34,385 nucleotides of DNA from an uncultured Flammeovirgaceae bacterium (GTDB lineage Bacteria; Bacteroidota; Bacteroidia; Cytophagales; Cyclobacteriaceae), in contig CAMPJM010000002.1 in assembly GCA_946886805.1 (NCBI GenBank), positions 1 through 34,385 on the forward strand, written 5' to 3'. The translations under genes were made by a program, and so were the position numbers. Of this stretch, positions 26,015-34,186 are shown piece by piece (the stretch's first letter is position 1; every line of letters starts with the position of its first letter). The notes below the pieces were generated by a model. The model was not told the origin of the DNA and did not search any database. It worked only from the letters and a program-made list of their open reading frames with translations.

Positions 26015-29000
26015 TTAAAATTGCACGTTCACAGAAAAGTTCACACTTTTCATTAGAGGATAATACAGGGGCCTGCCGCCAACAAATCCTTCGGGATCAA
26101 AATTTTCATCGCTTGATGAGACTATGAAGTTGTTTCCCGAGACTGCCAAACGGATTGCGCCTATTCCCGCCTTTTCCAAAATATTTAATTTTGGCAGGTT
26201 ATAGGCCAGTTCTACATTTCTCAGCTTCAGGTAATTTCCATCATTGATCCAAAATGAAGAGTGTCTTGAATTGTTGGGCGTTTGCCCGGTGTACAATTTG
26301 GGATACGCAGCATCTGTGTTGGTTTCTGACCAGGAATCTGTGAGCACTGAAAAGGTGGTAGCCCCTAAACCAAAAGCATCCATAAATCGATAATAACTAT
26401 ACCTAGTAGCACCCTGGAAATAAGCCGTTAATTGAAAGCCTTTATATTCAGCAGAAAGATTAAATCCATAAACAAGCTCCGGGATCCTGCTTCTGCCAAT
26501 TGGCTGCCTGTCATCGGCATTAATTACATCATCCCCGTTTATGTCCACATACTTAATATCACCAGGCGTTATATTAGCGCCCTGGTCGGCCCAGTTTTCA
26601 ATTTCTTCTTCGGTCTGAAATAAGCCTGCCGCCACATAACCGTACTCTTGATCGAGCGCCCTGCCCGTTCTTCTTATGCCCGGAAGTACATCCTCTGGCT
26701 CATCAACAAAAATCAATTTGTTTTTTGCAAAAGTCAGATTGCCCCCTACGCTTACGTTCAGTTCGCCAAAATCTTGTCGCAGGTTTAAGGCTGCCTCTAT
26801 TCCTTCATTATCTACAATGCCAAAGTTTTCACGAGGAAGCGCACCGCCAAAAGTCTCTGGAACGGAACCAGTCCTGTAGCTTAAAATGTCCTCTGTTCTC
26901 TTTTTAAAATAAACCACCTCAAGCGAAATCCGGTTGTTCAGCAAGCCGAGGTCCAACCCTATATCCGTATTGGTAGCTGTTTCCCAGGTAATGTCGGGGT
27001 TAGCCAATCTGTCGTCGTCAATACTGCCGAAAAAAGTAGGATTGGTACCCAATACATAACCTGCACTGGAAATATTGTACCCCGAGATAAATTGATAAGG
27101 ATCGATCCTATCATTACCAAACTGTCCCCATGAAGCCCTTATTTTTAGGTTGGTTATAAAATCAATCCCTTGCATAAAGGGTTCCTCTGAAATCCTCCAT
27201 CCGGCAGAGACCGCTGGAAAGAACCCCCATCGTTTATCGGCTGCAAAATTATAAGAACCATCGTAGCGTCCATTTGCCTGAAACAAATACTTGTCTTTAA
27301 AGCTATAGGTTAACCGCCCAACATACCCTAGACGAGCAGTCTCGCTTGCCCAACCCGCATTGTCCCTTACACCATTGATGCCTGCGAACAATTGATCGAA
27401 CTCAGGAGAAATAAAGCCATCCCGATAGGCCTGAGTTTCCTGTCTATTATATTCAATAGCCTCTGTTAGCAACAAGCCGGAAATACTATGATCTCCAAAA
27501 TTTCTAGCATAGTTTAAGGAAGCCTGAAAAGTTTTCTGGATTTCATAATAGGTATTCTGTTGTAAATTAATGGGAGGACTGGTAGCTGCAGAATAAGACT
27601 CGTTAATGTTATCGTGCACATAAAAAGTATATTGCTCCCTAAAGCGCCTCCAAAAGCTATGTGTCCTATCATAGGAGTAATTCATGCCAGCACTGAGTCC
27701 CTCAACAAATGGCATATCGTATTTGAGCTTTAAAGTGCTTTGCAAGATAATGTCGTCACTACTTGAATTGCCAGAATGCAAGGCGGTGCCGATTGGGCTT
27801 ACGTTGATGCCATTGTAACCCAACTCCCGCTTTCCATCTATCATCACATAAGCAGGAAAGGTTGGTTTCGACTGTACCAAATGAAGATAAACATCATCAC
27901 TGGTAGGCTCTGTCTTTTGCTGTATCCTACCGGCAATATCCAGTCCTATGGAAAAATTCTCCCCAATCTTGGTGTCGAGGTTCGACCTTAAATTATAGCG
28001 TTTAAAATCAAAAATAGGATGTAAGCCTCTTTGGTCGAGCGCACCCATGGAGATGAAATATTTTGTGTCTTTTGTTCCACCTGTAACCGAAAGGTTGTGC
28101 TGCTGGATGGGCGCATTATCTTCCATTACCTCTCCCCACCAATCGGTACCGGGCAATGTCCCATCTTTATATTGCTGTATTTGTTCTTCCGTATAGGGTA
28201 TGGTTGTATTGCTGTTTATCGAAGCCTGGGTATAGTACTCGGCATACTGCCCTGCATCCATCAGTTCAGGCAATATGGTGGGGCTCTGAGAACCAAAGGT
28301 AGCGGTATAGCTGAACTGTGGTTTACCTGTTTCACCCCTTTTGGTCGTAATCAAAATAACCCCATTCGATGCGCGGGCACCATATACTGCCGCCGATGCC
28401 GCATCTTTCAATACGGTCAGGCTTTCAATCGTATTGGGGTCCATCCTTTGCCAGTCGTCCCTGGGGATTCCATCAATTACTACCAATGGGTTATTGTTGC
28501 CCAAAGAGCTTTTGCCCCGGATAAAGAAATCGGCGCCATCTTCACCAGGCTGCCCGGAATTCTGTACCGCCAGCACACCTGTCACTTTTCCGGCTAGCGA
28601 GTTTGACAAAGCAGGCGCAGGCGCAGTGGACAGCACCTCTCCTTTCACTGTGGAAACTGAACCTGTAAGGTCTTGCTTTCTTTGGGTACCATATCCCACT
28701 ACTACAACCTCTGAAAGGGACTGAATATCTGGAACCAATTGTACATCAATTATACTTTGGTTACCAATGGTAATTTCTTCAGTAAGAAAGCCAACAAAAG
28801 AAAACAGCAAGTTCTCCGCACCCTCTTCTAAAGTGAGATTATAATTACCTTCAACATCTGTAATTGTTCCCAATGTAGTATTTTTTATTACTACATTTAC
28901 ACCAGGCATGGGATTATTATCCATATCAGTAACCTTCCCGCTAATTACGGTTTGAGCATTTGCCTCCTGTAAGCCCATTAAAAGAAAACAAAGGCCAAAT

Positions 29001-29044
29001 AACGGCATGACTTTCATAAATTTGGTAAAGATCTTTTTACTCAT
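26015..29044 (-). CDS. susC: SusC/RagA family TonB-dependent outer-membrane transporter (PUL 2)
   Basis: 1009 aa. Signal peptide 1-31 (cut after EANAQ). The carboxypeptidase-regulatory-like domain at about 33-110 (ISGKVTDMDNNPMPGVNV) is followed by SEVVVVGYGTQRKQDLTGSV, the standard plug entry, then LAGKVTGV, IRGKSSLG and ARASNGVI. The C-terminal barrel ends FSVNVQF with a final Phe. It imports oligosaccharides with the adjacent SusD. GH88 lies 87 bp upstream in the same direction, so the operon probably starts at GH88 rather than at susC, which is an unusual order. No promoter-like or 34-nt site is seen in that short gap. Confidence 0.96.
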   Translation of the reverse strand: MSKKIFTKFMKVMPLFGLCFLLMGLQEANAQTVISGKVTDMDNNPMPGVNVVIKNTTLGTITDVEGNYNLTLEEGAENLLFSFVGFLTEEITIGNQSIIDVQLVPDIQSLSEVVVVGYGTQRKQDLTGSVSTVKGEVLSTAPAPALSNSLAGKVTGVLAVQNSGQPGEDGADFFIRGKSSLGNNNPLVVIDGIPRDDWQRMDPNTIESLTVLKDAASAAVYGARASNGVILITTKRGETGKPQFSYTATFGSQSPTILPELMDAGQYAEYYTQASINSNTTIPYTEEQIQQYKDGTLPGTDWWGEVMEDNAPIQQHNLSVTGGTKDTKYFISMGALDQRGLHPIFDFKRYNLRSNLDTKIGENFSIGLDIAGRIQQKTEPTSDDVYLHLVQSKPTFPAYVMIDGKRELGYNGINVSPIGTALHSGNSSSDDIILQSTLKLKYDMPFVEGLSAGMNYSYDRTHSFWRRFREQYTFYVHDNINESYSAATSPPINLQQNTYYEIQKTFQASLNYARNFGDHSISGLLLTEAIEYNRQETQAYRDGFISPEFDQLFAGINGVRDNAGWASETARLGYVGRLTYSFKDKYLFQANGRYDGSYNFAADKRWGFFPAVSAGWRISEEPFMQGIDFITNLKIRASWGQFGNDRIDPYQFISGYNISSAGYVLGTNPTFFGSIDDDRLANPDITWETATNTDIGLDLGLLNNRISLEVVYFKKRTEDILSYRTGSVPETFGGALPRENFGIVDNEGIEAALNLRQDFGELNVSVGGNLTFAKNKLIFVDEPEDVLPGIRRTGRALDQEYGYVAAGLFQTEEEIENWADQGANITPGDIKYVDINGDDVINADDRQPIGRSRIPELVYGFNLSAEYKGFQLTAYFQGATRYSYYRFMDAFGLGATTFSVLTDSWSETNTDAAYPKLYTGQTPNNSRHSSFWINDGNYLKLRNVELAYNLPKLNILEKAGIGAIRLAVSGNNFIVSSSDENFDPEGFVGGRPLYYPLMKSVNFSVNVQF

Positions 29045-29131
29045 AATTGTTGTTTTAGGGTTTGAAAATTTATTTTACAATCTTTGTTCATAGTCATATA
29101 GGTTATAGTGAATCGATAAAATTTTATTAAA

Positions 29132-30364
29132 TTATATGTCTTTCTTTTCTTTTAGTCGCATCAATGCTTCTATATAATAGTAGTCGGCATATACAATTGG
29201 CACGTCTATTTCTGCATTATGAGGAATACTTCCTGTACTGTGCTTCAGAAGAAAATGATTGTTCTCACCGATTTCTGCGAAGTATTTGTCTGAGGAAAGA
29301 CTGCTAAGAATTCTTTTAGCTTGTGTCAAATATGCCGGATCTGCAAATTCACTGAGTTCTATCAGCGCAGATGCTGTGATAGCAGCAGCTGAAGCATCTC
29401 GTGGTTCATTTGGCTGTTTAGGAGCCATATAGTCCCAATAGGGTACCATATCCTCTTCAATTGATGGATGATTTAGTATGAACTCAGCAATTCTAATGGC
29501 CTGGTTTAGATAAGTCGTATCTTTGGTATAACGGTAGCAAAGCGTAAAACCGTAGAGACCCCAAGCCTGTCCTCTTGCCCATGCCGACTCATGGGAATAA
29601 CCCTGAGCAGTTTCTTTGTTTCTAATTTCTCCGGTCGTCTTATCATAATCAATCACATGGTAGGAGCTATTGTCTGCACGATAATGATTTTTTAAGGTGG
29701 TATTGGCATGATTAATCGCTACTTCCCGATATTTTTCGTTCCCTGTCAAAAGGGTCAGTTCAAATAGCAGTTCCAGATTCATCATATTGTCTATTATCAC
29801 CGGAAATTCCCAGCCTCTTTTTGACGTCCATCCACTAGCTACATTCCAGGATTGAATACAACCGACCTCAGGATCGTATCTGTCGATAAGTGTATTGCCA
29901 GCATCTACCATTATAGATGCAAACTCTTTATTTTCAGTGAGCTTTAAGCCATGACCATAAGAATTTTGAAAAATAAATCCCAAATCATGATCAGAATGGA
30001 AACGATGGTCTACAAAGTTCTCCTGTAAATTTTGAGCAACTTCTTTCCAGGCAGCATCCCCTGTATATTTATACATTAGCCAGCAGGTACCGGGGAAGAA
30101 GCCTTCAGTCCAGTCATAATTTTCTCCGGTCCAATGAGTAGTACCGTCGGGATTGACTGTTCTGGGAATTTTTCCGGCGGTCGTTGCATCATTGGCCAGA
30201 AGTTTTAACTGATGTTCAGACAATGCTAACTGTTTATTAACATCTACTATCAAATTGGTTTCTGCTCGGTTGGTATTCTCTTTCCCAGTAGATTGGTTAC
30301 AGCCGAAAGTGGCACATATGATAACACAGGAAATAAAAATTATTTTTAGCCTTATAAAATTCAT
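29132..30364 (-). CDS. GH88 unsaturated beta-glucuronyl hydrolase
   Basis: 410 aa, normal length. Lipobox TFGC with Cys22 followed by NQSTG, without an acidic export signal, so a periplasm-facing lipoprotein is likely. The alpha/alpha barrel shows NYDWTEGFFPG (82-92), HDLGF with D127 and VIIDNMMNL with D192. These Asp match the two acidic active-site residues of characterised unsaturated glucuronyl hydrolases. SHESAWARGQAWGLYGF further on is also typical. The family removes the 4,5-unsaturated uronic acid left at the non-reducing end by polysaccharide lyases, by hydrating the vinyl ether. It therefore links PUL 2 to the two PL14-like lyases next door. It is the first gene of PUL 2 and a 34-nt operator-like site lies 211 bp upstream. 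Confidence 0.92.
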   Translation of the reverse strand: MNFIRLKIIFISCVIICATFGCNQSTGKENTNRAETNLIVDVNKQLALSEHQLKLLANDATTAGKIPRTVNPDGTTHWTGENYDWTEGFFPGTCWLMYKYTGDAAWKEVAQNLQENFVDHRFHSDHDLGFIFQNSYGHGLKLTENKEFASIMVDAGNTLIDRYDPEVGCIQSWNVASGWTSKRGWEFPVIIDNMMNLELLFELTLLTGNEKYREVAINHANTTLKNHYRADNSSYHVIDYDKTTGEIRNKETAQGYSHESAWARGQAWGLYGFTLCYRYTKDTTYLNQAIRIAEFILNHPSIEEDMVPYWDYMAPKQPNEPRDASAAAITASALIELSEFADPAYLTQAKRILSSLSSDKYFAEIGENNHFLLKHSTGSIPHNAEIDVPIVYADYYYIEALMRLKEKKDI

Positions 30365-30574
30365 ACTCAGTTACGCTTCTCTTTTAGAAATTTTTTTAGT
30401 TGCCCGAACATCCCAGGATTAATCGGGTAAATCATTTTTTACTTGAAGCTAAAATTAGTTGAATCCAGACTAGAAGATATGCAGTATTCTTTCGGATAAA
30501 ATCAAAAAACATCCATTTACCAAAACAATGCTTTTATACGTCGTATGAATGATTTTGATAATGCAAAAGCGAAT

Positions 30575-30608
30575 ATTTTAGACAAATCCGGACGATTACA
30601 TACGTTTG
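30575..30608 (-). promoter_or_regulatory. 34-nt operator-like motif, copy A (upstream of GH88)
   Basis: On the plus strand it begins ATTTTAGACAAATC and ends GATTACATACGTTTG. The start block ATTTTAGAC and the end block CATACGTTTG are identical in copies B and C, at the same spacing. It lies 211 bp upstream of the GH88 start. Likely a binding site of the HTCS AraC domain; this is inference. Confidence 0.6.
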
Positions 30609-30894
30609 AAATCCTTTGAATTGCAGTTACTTGTATTCAATATTATAATTTTATCAAAATTGTTAAATAACAGCCAACTGAGATGCGAAAGCATGACAAA
30701 GCCCTAATCCTTTGAAGCAAGCTTTTCAACCCATTTATGAATTTCTGCCTTTTACTTAATCTTGGGTTCATTGAAATTTCGTGGGTGAGATCAGGTTGTT
30801 AATTCCAGAAAAAGTTTTTTGACCATACTCCATAAATTTCCGTTTGATCCTATTTTTGCTCGGTAGATGTAATACAATAATATGAATTAGGGGT

Positions 30895-30935
30895 AAAAAA
30901 AAGCCAGGCCTATATCTGAAACATTGCCTGGCTTT
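30895..30935 (-). terminator. Intrinsic terminator of the PL14-like gene
   Basis: On the minus strand AAAGCCAGGC (30935-30926) pairs with GCCTGGCTTT (30909-30900), and the T-run continues to 30895. It starts about 28 nt past the stop codon. This is the clearest intrinsic terminator in the window and separates the lyase gene from PUL 2. Confidence 0.85.
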
Positions 30936-30963
30936 CCTATTGGAAAATGAAAAGTCTTAATGC

Positions 30964-31857
30964 TTAAAACGGGTCCTGCGGGTTTTCTGTAACGGTTACA
31001 TTGTCATAATAAACGTAACCGTCAGTATAGGAATACCAACTTGGATCACCTCCACCCCTAAATGTTTCAAAGCTTAACTGACTAACAAAGTGTTTACCTT
31101 CTTGACTTGCCCACTTTATATTAGAGGCTTCCAATATTTTCTGACCATTTACTTTAATCATAATACTTCCATCTGCATTATTGTCAGTATTGCTATGAAC
31201 ACGCATTTTTATGGTATAAACAGTATTCGGCTGAAGACTTCCGTTCGTAGGATAAACTGCATTAGCCTTAACGTTATTTCCGTAGTCCGAACCCATGTCC
31301 ATATAATATAGGTATGGTTTGAATTTAAGAACCCCATTACCCACGTCATACCACATCATACGGGCAGTACCACCTTTGCCATTTTGAATTGTTCCTACAG
31401 GAAACTGACCTGCAATGCCATCTCCAAAGCCAAAACCAAAGCCTAGTTTTCCACCCTTAGCGAAATCGAAGTTGTCATGGAATATCACATCATAGGTCAC
31501 TTCATATGATGGACCGCTGTTCACCCAAAATTTCGAGAGAACTCCTCGCGACACTGTTTCCTTGGGCAAGGTAACCCTTAAGCTTTTATCGACGATATTT
31601 GCATTACGCTCATCATAAGCGTTCTTATCGACCATATCACCAAAATCATTCTCAGCCATTTCTAAATCATATTGTTGGTCTTCAAGGTTTTCAAAGTCTA
31701 CAAAAGTTTTAACCTCTTCTGATATTGGAGTATTAGGATCTATAACATCTACTACGGGGTCTTCTACATCGTCCGTAGAACAAGAAATAAAGATGCATCC
31801 TGCTAAAAGAAAGCATAAAATGGCTTTGACGTTTTGTTTTAATAAATTCATTTTCAT
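30964..31857 (-). CDS. PL14-like polysaccharide lyase, surface lipoprotein (paralog 1)
   Basis: 297 aa. Lipobox FISC; Cys26 is preferred over Cys21 because only Cys26 is conserved in the paralog. STDDVED after it suits surface export. A short acidic linker leads to a single beta-jelly-roll (about 50-295). PL14-type features: FDFAKGGKLGFGFG (130-143), GGTARMMW (162-169), YLYYMD (182-187), NTVYTIKMRV (211-220), DGSIMIKVNGQ (229-239), LSFETFRGG (261-269) and YYDNVTV (283-289). PL14 members are known as alginate and beta-1,4-glucuronan lyases that cut by beta-elimination. The GH88 next to it favours a glucuronyl product over mannuronate. It has its own terminator and operator-like motif, so it is probably monocistronic. 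I did not identify the catalytic residues individually. Confidence 0.78.
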   Translation of the reverse strand: MKMNLLKQNVKAILCFLLAGCIFISCSTDDVEDPVVDVIDPNTPISEEVKTFVDFENLEDQQYDLEMAENDFGDMVDKNAYDERNANIVDKSLRVTLPKETVSRGVLSKFWVNSGPSYEVTYDVIFHDNFDFAKGGKLGFGFGFGDGIAGQFPVGTIQNGKGGTARMMWYDVGNGVLKFKPYLYYMDMGSDYGNNVKANAVYPTNGSLQPNTVYTIKMRVHSNTDNNADGSIMIKVNGQKILEASNIKWASQEGKHFVSQLSFETFRGGGDPSWYSYTDGYVYYDNVTVTENPQDPF

Positions 31858-31960
31858 TTTTATATTTAAGGGTTTAAAAAATTTGTTTATTAGTAAAAAG
31901 ACTTGGTAAAAATGAGCTTAGTCTCAATAGTAAATTCTCGCTTTTAAATAGCTGAGACTT

Positions 31961-31994
31961 ATTTTAGACCATTTAGAATGATTGCATACGTTTG
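31961..31994 (-). promoter_or_regulatory. 34-nt operator-like motif, copy B (upstream of PL14-like paralog 1)
   Basis: Begins ATTTTAGAC and ends GATTGCATACGTTTG, with a divergent middle. It is 104 bp upstream of the gene. A weak -7-like TACTATTG (minus strand, 31932-31925) lies about 30 bp downstream of it, a spacing suitable for an activator touching RNA polymerase. Confidence 0.6.
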
Positions 31995-32031
31995 GCTTCT
32001 TAGAAATTTTATAAACTTTTCAAGGACAAGA

Positions 32032-32916
32032 TCAAAGGCTAAATCTAAAATTTAATCCTGCTACGAGGTTCGTGCTCCTCCTGTTAACTTTATTTAGCTT
32101 GGTAATTGCATTGTTGCCACTGGCGTAATACAATTCATCTGTACCTGCTCCGGTGCGCCAGCATTCAAACTCATAACCTATGAAAGGTTGAAATTTCCTA
32201 CCGGGCAAAAAGACCGTCTTGAAACTTCCCATAATTCCAAAGCCATTTGCTCTATGTCGAAAGCTGAGGGGGCGGGCAAAATAACTTACCAAATTCCAAT
32301 TAGCAGTAGCCTTATAGTCAACCTGATGGTAAGTTAGATCAGACTCCAACACGAGTATGTCCAGCCCAGGGTAAACAAGTCCGACACCGATCATAAAGCC
32401 CTGCCATCGGGTTTGATATGAACTGTTTAAGGTTTTTTCATCTTGCAGGTACAATGTTTGAGCATTATGGCTAAAGCCAACTACAGGCTTCAAAAGAATT
32501 TTTTCAAGTTTAATTTTATATCCGGCTGCTATTGTATAAAACATAGCTGTTCCCTTATTGCTTAGAAAATCCTTCTGAAAAGTAGGATTCGTTCTGTTGT
32601 TCTCTGCGTAGTCAGAATCATTAACTTTTCCGGAAAGAAGGAATGCATGTCTATAATCAATCAGCAGTAAAAACTTTTCCCAAATAGGCAGTTCAGCTTT
32701 TAGCTTTAAAGAAGAGCCTTTTAAATCGCTCCAGATCAGCTCGGAGAGAATATTAGGTGTGGTTCCGTTTCGGTTGCCAGCAATAGACCATTGAAAGTCA
32801 TCCCTTTGAAACCCCGTGGTTAATGTGAGTTTGATTGGATTTTGTTGAGCATGCAATAAGCTCATAACCATTGTAAAAAAAATGAATACCAAAAGAAAGA
32901 ATTTCATAATACCCAA
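32032..32916 (-). CDS. Omptin-like outer-membrane beta-barrel protein
   Basis: 294 aa. Signal peptide 1-24 (cut near LLHAQQ), then alternating strands typical of a small barrel, closing GLNFRFSL. The stretch SELIWSDLKGSSLKLKAELP (58-77) and the pair D100-S101-D102 in VNDSDY match, in order, the omptin protease segment with its first catalytic Asp pair (Asp83/Asp85 of OmpT). The second pair, an Asp-x-His in OmpT, has no obvious counterpart at the expected place (about 200-222). It may be a non-proteolytic relative or use other residues. It lies between two lyase paralogs, 70 bp downstream of paralog 2, and could be cotranscribed with it. Barrel call is good; the omptin relation is tentative. 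Confidence 0.55.
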   Translation of the reverse strand: MGIMKFFLLVFIFFTMVMSLLHAQQNPIKLTLTTGFQRDDFQWSIAGNRNGTTPNILSELIWSDLKGSSLKLKAELPIWEKFLLLIDYRHAFLLSGKVNDSDYAENNRTNPTFQKDFLSNKGTAMFYTIAAGYKIKLEKILLKPVVGFSHNAQTLYLQDEKTLNSSYQTRWQGFMIGVGLVYPGLDILVLESDLTYHQVDYKATANWNLVSYFARPLSFRHRANGFGIMGSFKTVFLPGRKFQPFIGYEFECWRTGAGTDELYYASGNNAITKLNKVNRRSTNLVAGLNFRFSL

Positions 32917-32986
32917 GAAACCAAGTTGTTGTCCGGAAACACGACCTAATAATTAATTGTAGAGAACAAGAATTACCGAAGTTCAC

Positions 32987-33889
32987 TTAAAATGAACCTT
33001 GGGGATCTTTTACAACCACTACGTTATCGAAATAAATATGCCCATCGGTGTCGGACTCCCACTCCTCACCTTTACCTCCTCTAAAGGTTTCGAAGCTCAA
33101 CTGCCTTACCCATCTTTTATTTTCCTTATTGGCCCATTTTATAGTATCACAGGAAAGTATGGTTTGGCCATTAATTTTAACATGTATCTCACCGTTTTTA
33201 TTATTGCCAGTATTGCTTTTTACCCGCATTTTTATGTTATAGGTTGTGTTTGGTTTTAAGGATTTAATAAGGGATCCACTAGTGGGATAGAAAGCATTAC
33301 CTATATTAGATCCATAAGGTTCTGGCATGTCCATGAAATATAAATATGGCTTGAACTTAATGTCACCATTATCATCTTTTTTCCACATTATCCTTGCGGT
33401 ACCACCGTTGCCATTCTGTATAGTGCCCACAGGAAATTGACCCGCAATGCCATCTCCAAATACAAAACCGAAACCTATTTTTCCGCCTTCCCTAAAATCA
33501 AAATCGTTATAAAAAGCCACATCGAAGCTTACCTCATAGCTTTTATAGGGTTCTACTTGAAACCTACCGAGGACACCCTTGGACACTGTATTTGCAGGCA
33601 TGGTAACCTTTAATCTATTATTAATAACATACGCATTGTAAGGGTCGTATGAATTGTCATTTATCAGATCACCAAACTCACTCTCTGCCATTGCTCTCCA
33701 ATATCGTTGATCACTATAGTTATCAAAATCTACAGAATTGCTGCCATACACCGCTCTCGGGGTTGTGGAAACATCCTCGCTACCAACGTCAGGTGCTAAT
33801 TCATCTTTTGCACATGAAACAAACATGCCTGTCACTAATAGAAGGCACAAGGCGGATTTGAAATTAATTTTGACCAAAAAAGTATTCAT
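32987..33889 (-). CDS. PL14-like polysaccharide lyase, surface lipoprotein (paralog 2)
   Basis: 300 aa from the chosen start. The frame is open to an ATG at 34024, but the ATG at 33889 starts a normal lipoprotein signal (MNTFLVKINFKSALC, lipobox FVSC, Cys26) that aligns with paralog 1. AKDEL follows the Cys. The lyase domain shares long blocks with paralog 1: FGDGIAGQFPVGTIQNG, GGTARIMW, YLYFMDM, LSFETFRGG and YFDNVVV. The linker and several loops differ, which suggests an old duplication rather than a fresh copy. Role as for paralog 1: extracellular cleavage of a uronate polymer. A -7-like box and two operator-like motifs lie upstream. The small insertion SLIKSL near the middle is absent from paralog 1. 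Confidence 0.78.
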   Translation of the reverse strand: MNTFLVKINFKSALCLLLVTGMFVSCAKDELAPDVGSEDVSTTPRAVYGSNSVDFDNYSDQRYWRAMAESEFGDLINDNSYDPYNAYVINNRLKVTMPANTVSKGVLGRFQVEPYKSYEVSFDVAFYNDFDFREGGKIGFGFVFGDGIAGQFPVGTIQNGNGGTARIMWKKDDNGDIKFKPYLYFMDMPEPYGSNIGNAFYPTSGSLIKSLKPNTTYNIKMRVKSNTGNNKNGEIHVKINGQTILSCDTIKWANKENKRWVRQLSFETFRGGKGEEWESDTDGHIYFDNVVVVKDPQGSF

Positions 33890-33928
33890 TTCTTTAAATT
33901 TAAGGGTTAATAAAAAATTAAAGTTCGT

Positions 33929-33936
33929 CAAACACA
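33929..33936 (-). promoter_or_regulatory. Candidate -7 box for PL14-like paralog 2
   Basis: The minus strand reads TGTGTTTG, one mismatch from the Bacteroidota -7 consensus TAnnTTTG, 40 nt before the start codon. A matching -33 TTTG at normal spacing is not evident, which would suit an activator-dependent promoter. Confidence 0.3.
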
Positions 33937-34071
33937 TTAAACATCTTGGAGTAAACCCATCCAATTGCTTATATATTCGGAAAGATAGTCTTACCCTTCC
34001 CACGTGAATGGTGACAATTCTCATTCATGAATGCTCCGGAACATCATGAATAATTTAAACTAAACTTAATT

Positions 34072-34103
34072 TTTTTAGACGAACTCGGGATGACCCATAT
34101 TTT
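34072..34103 (-). promoter_or_regulatory. Degenerate operator-like motif, copy D
   Basis: TTTAGAC is followed by GAACTCGGGATGA and then CCATATTTT. It follows the layout of copies A-C (TTTAGAC, AATC-GGATGA, CATA, TTT) with small gaps. It is 183 bp upstream of PL14-like paralog 2, between the gene and copy C. Confidence 0.4.
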
Positions 34104-34186
34104 CAGAATTTATCTAATATTGTCCAATTAGAGGATATCCCATCTTATTGGATTGGTAAGCCCCTTTACAAAAATCAATTCGGAAG

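Larger units (their letters stand above)
30365..30963. other. Intergenic region upstream of GH88
   Basis: 599 bp without a credible gene. It contains the operator-like motif (30575-30608), a small palindrome ATACG-T-CGTAT (30536-30546) next to it, and the terminator of the PL14-like gene (30895-30935). The stretch between about 30610 and 30890 shows nothing I can name. Confidence 0.5.

Noticed and set aside
28031..28597. 188-aa plus-strand frame inside susC of PUL 2
   Set aside because: It is an antisense shadow of a long, clearly conserved SusC plug region; Cys-rich odd composition and no signal peptide or domain.
30895..30935. The hairpin as part of a mobile element end
   Set aside because: Stem plus T-run directly after a stop codon is fully explained as an intrinsic terminator.
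31793..31797. Cys21 of PL14-like paralog 1 (LAGC) as the lipidated residue
   Set aside because: It resembles a lipobox, but the paralog has Gly there while Cys26 (FISC/FVSC) is conserved in both.
33890..34024. Upstream ATG extending PL14-like paralog 2 by 45 residues
   Set aside because: The extension would bury the lipoprotein signal, and the Met at 33889 aligns with the start of paralog 1.
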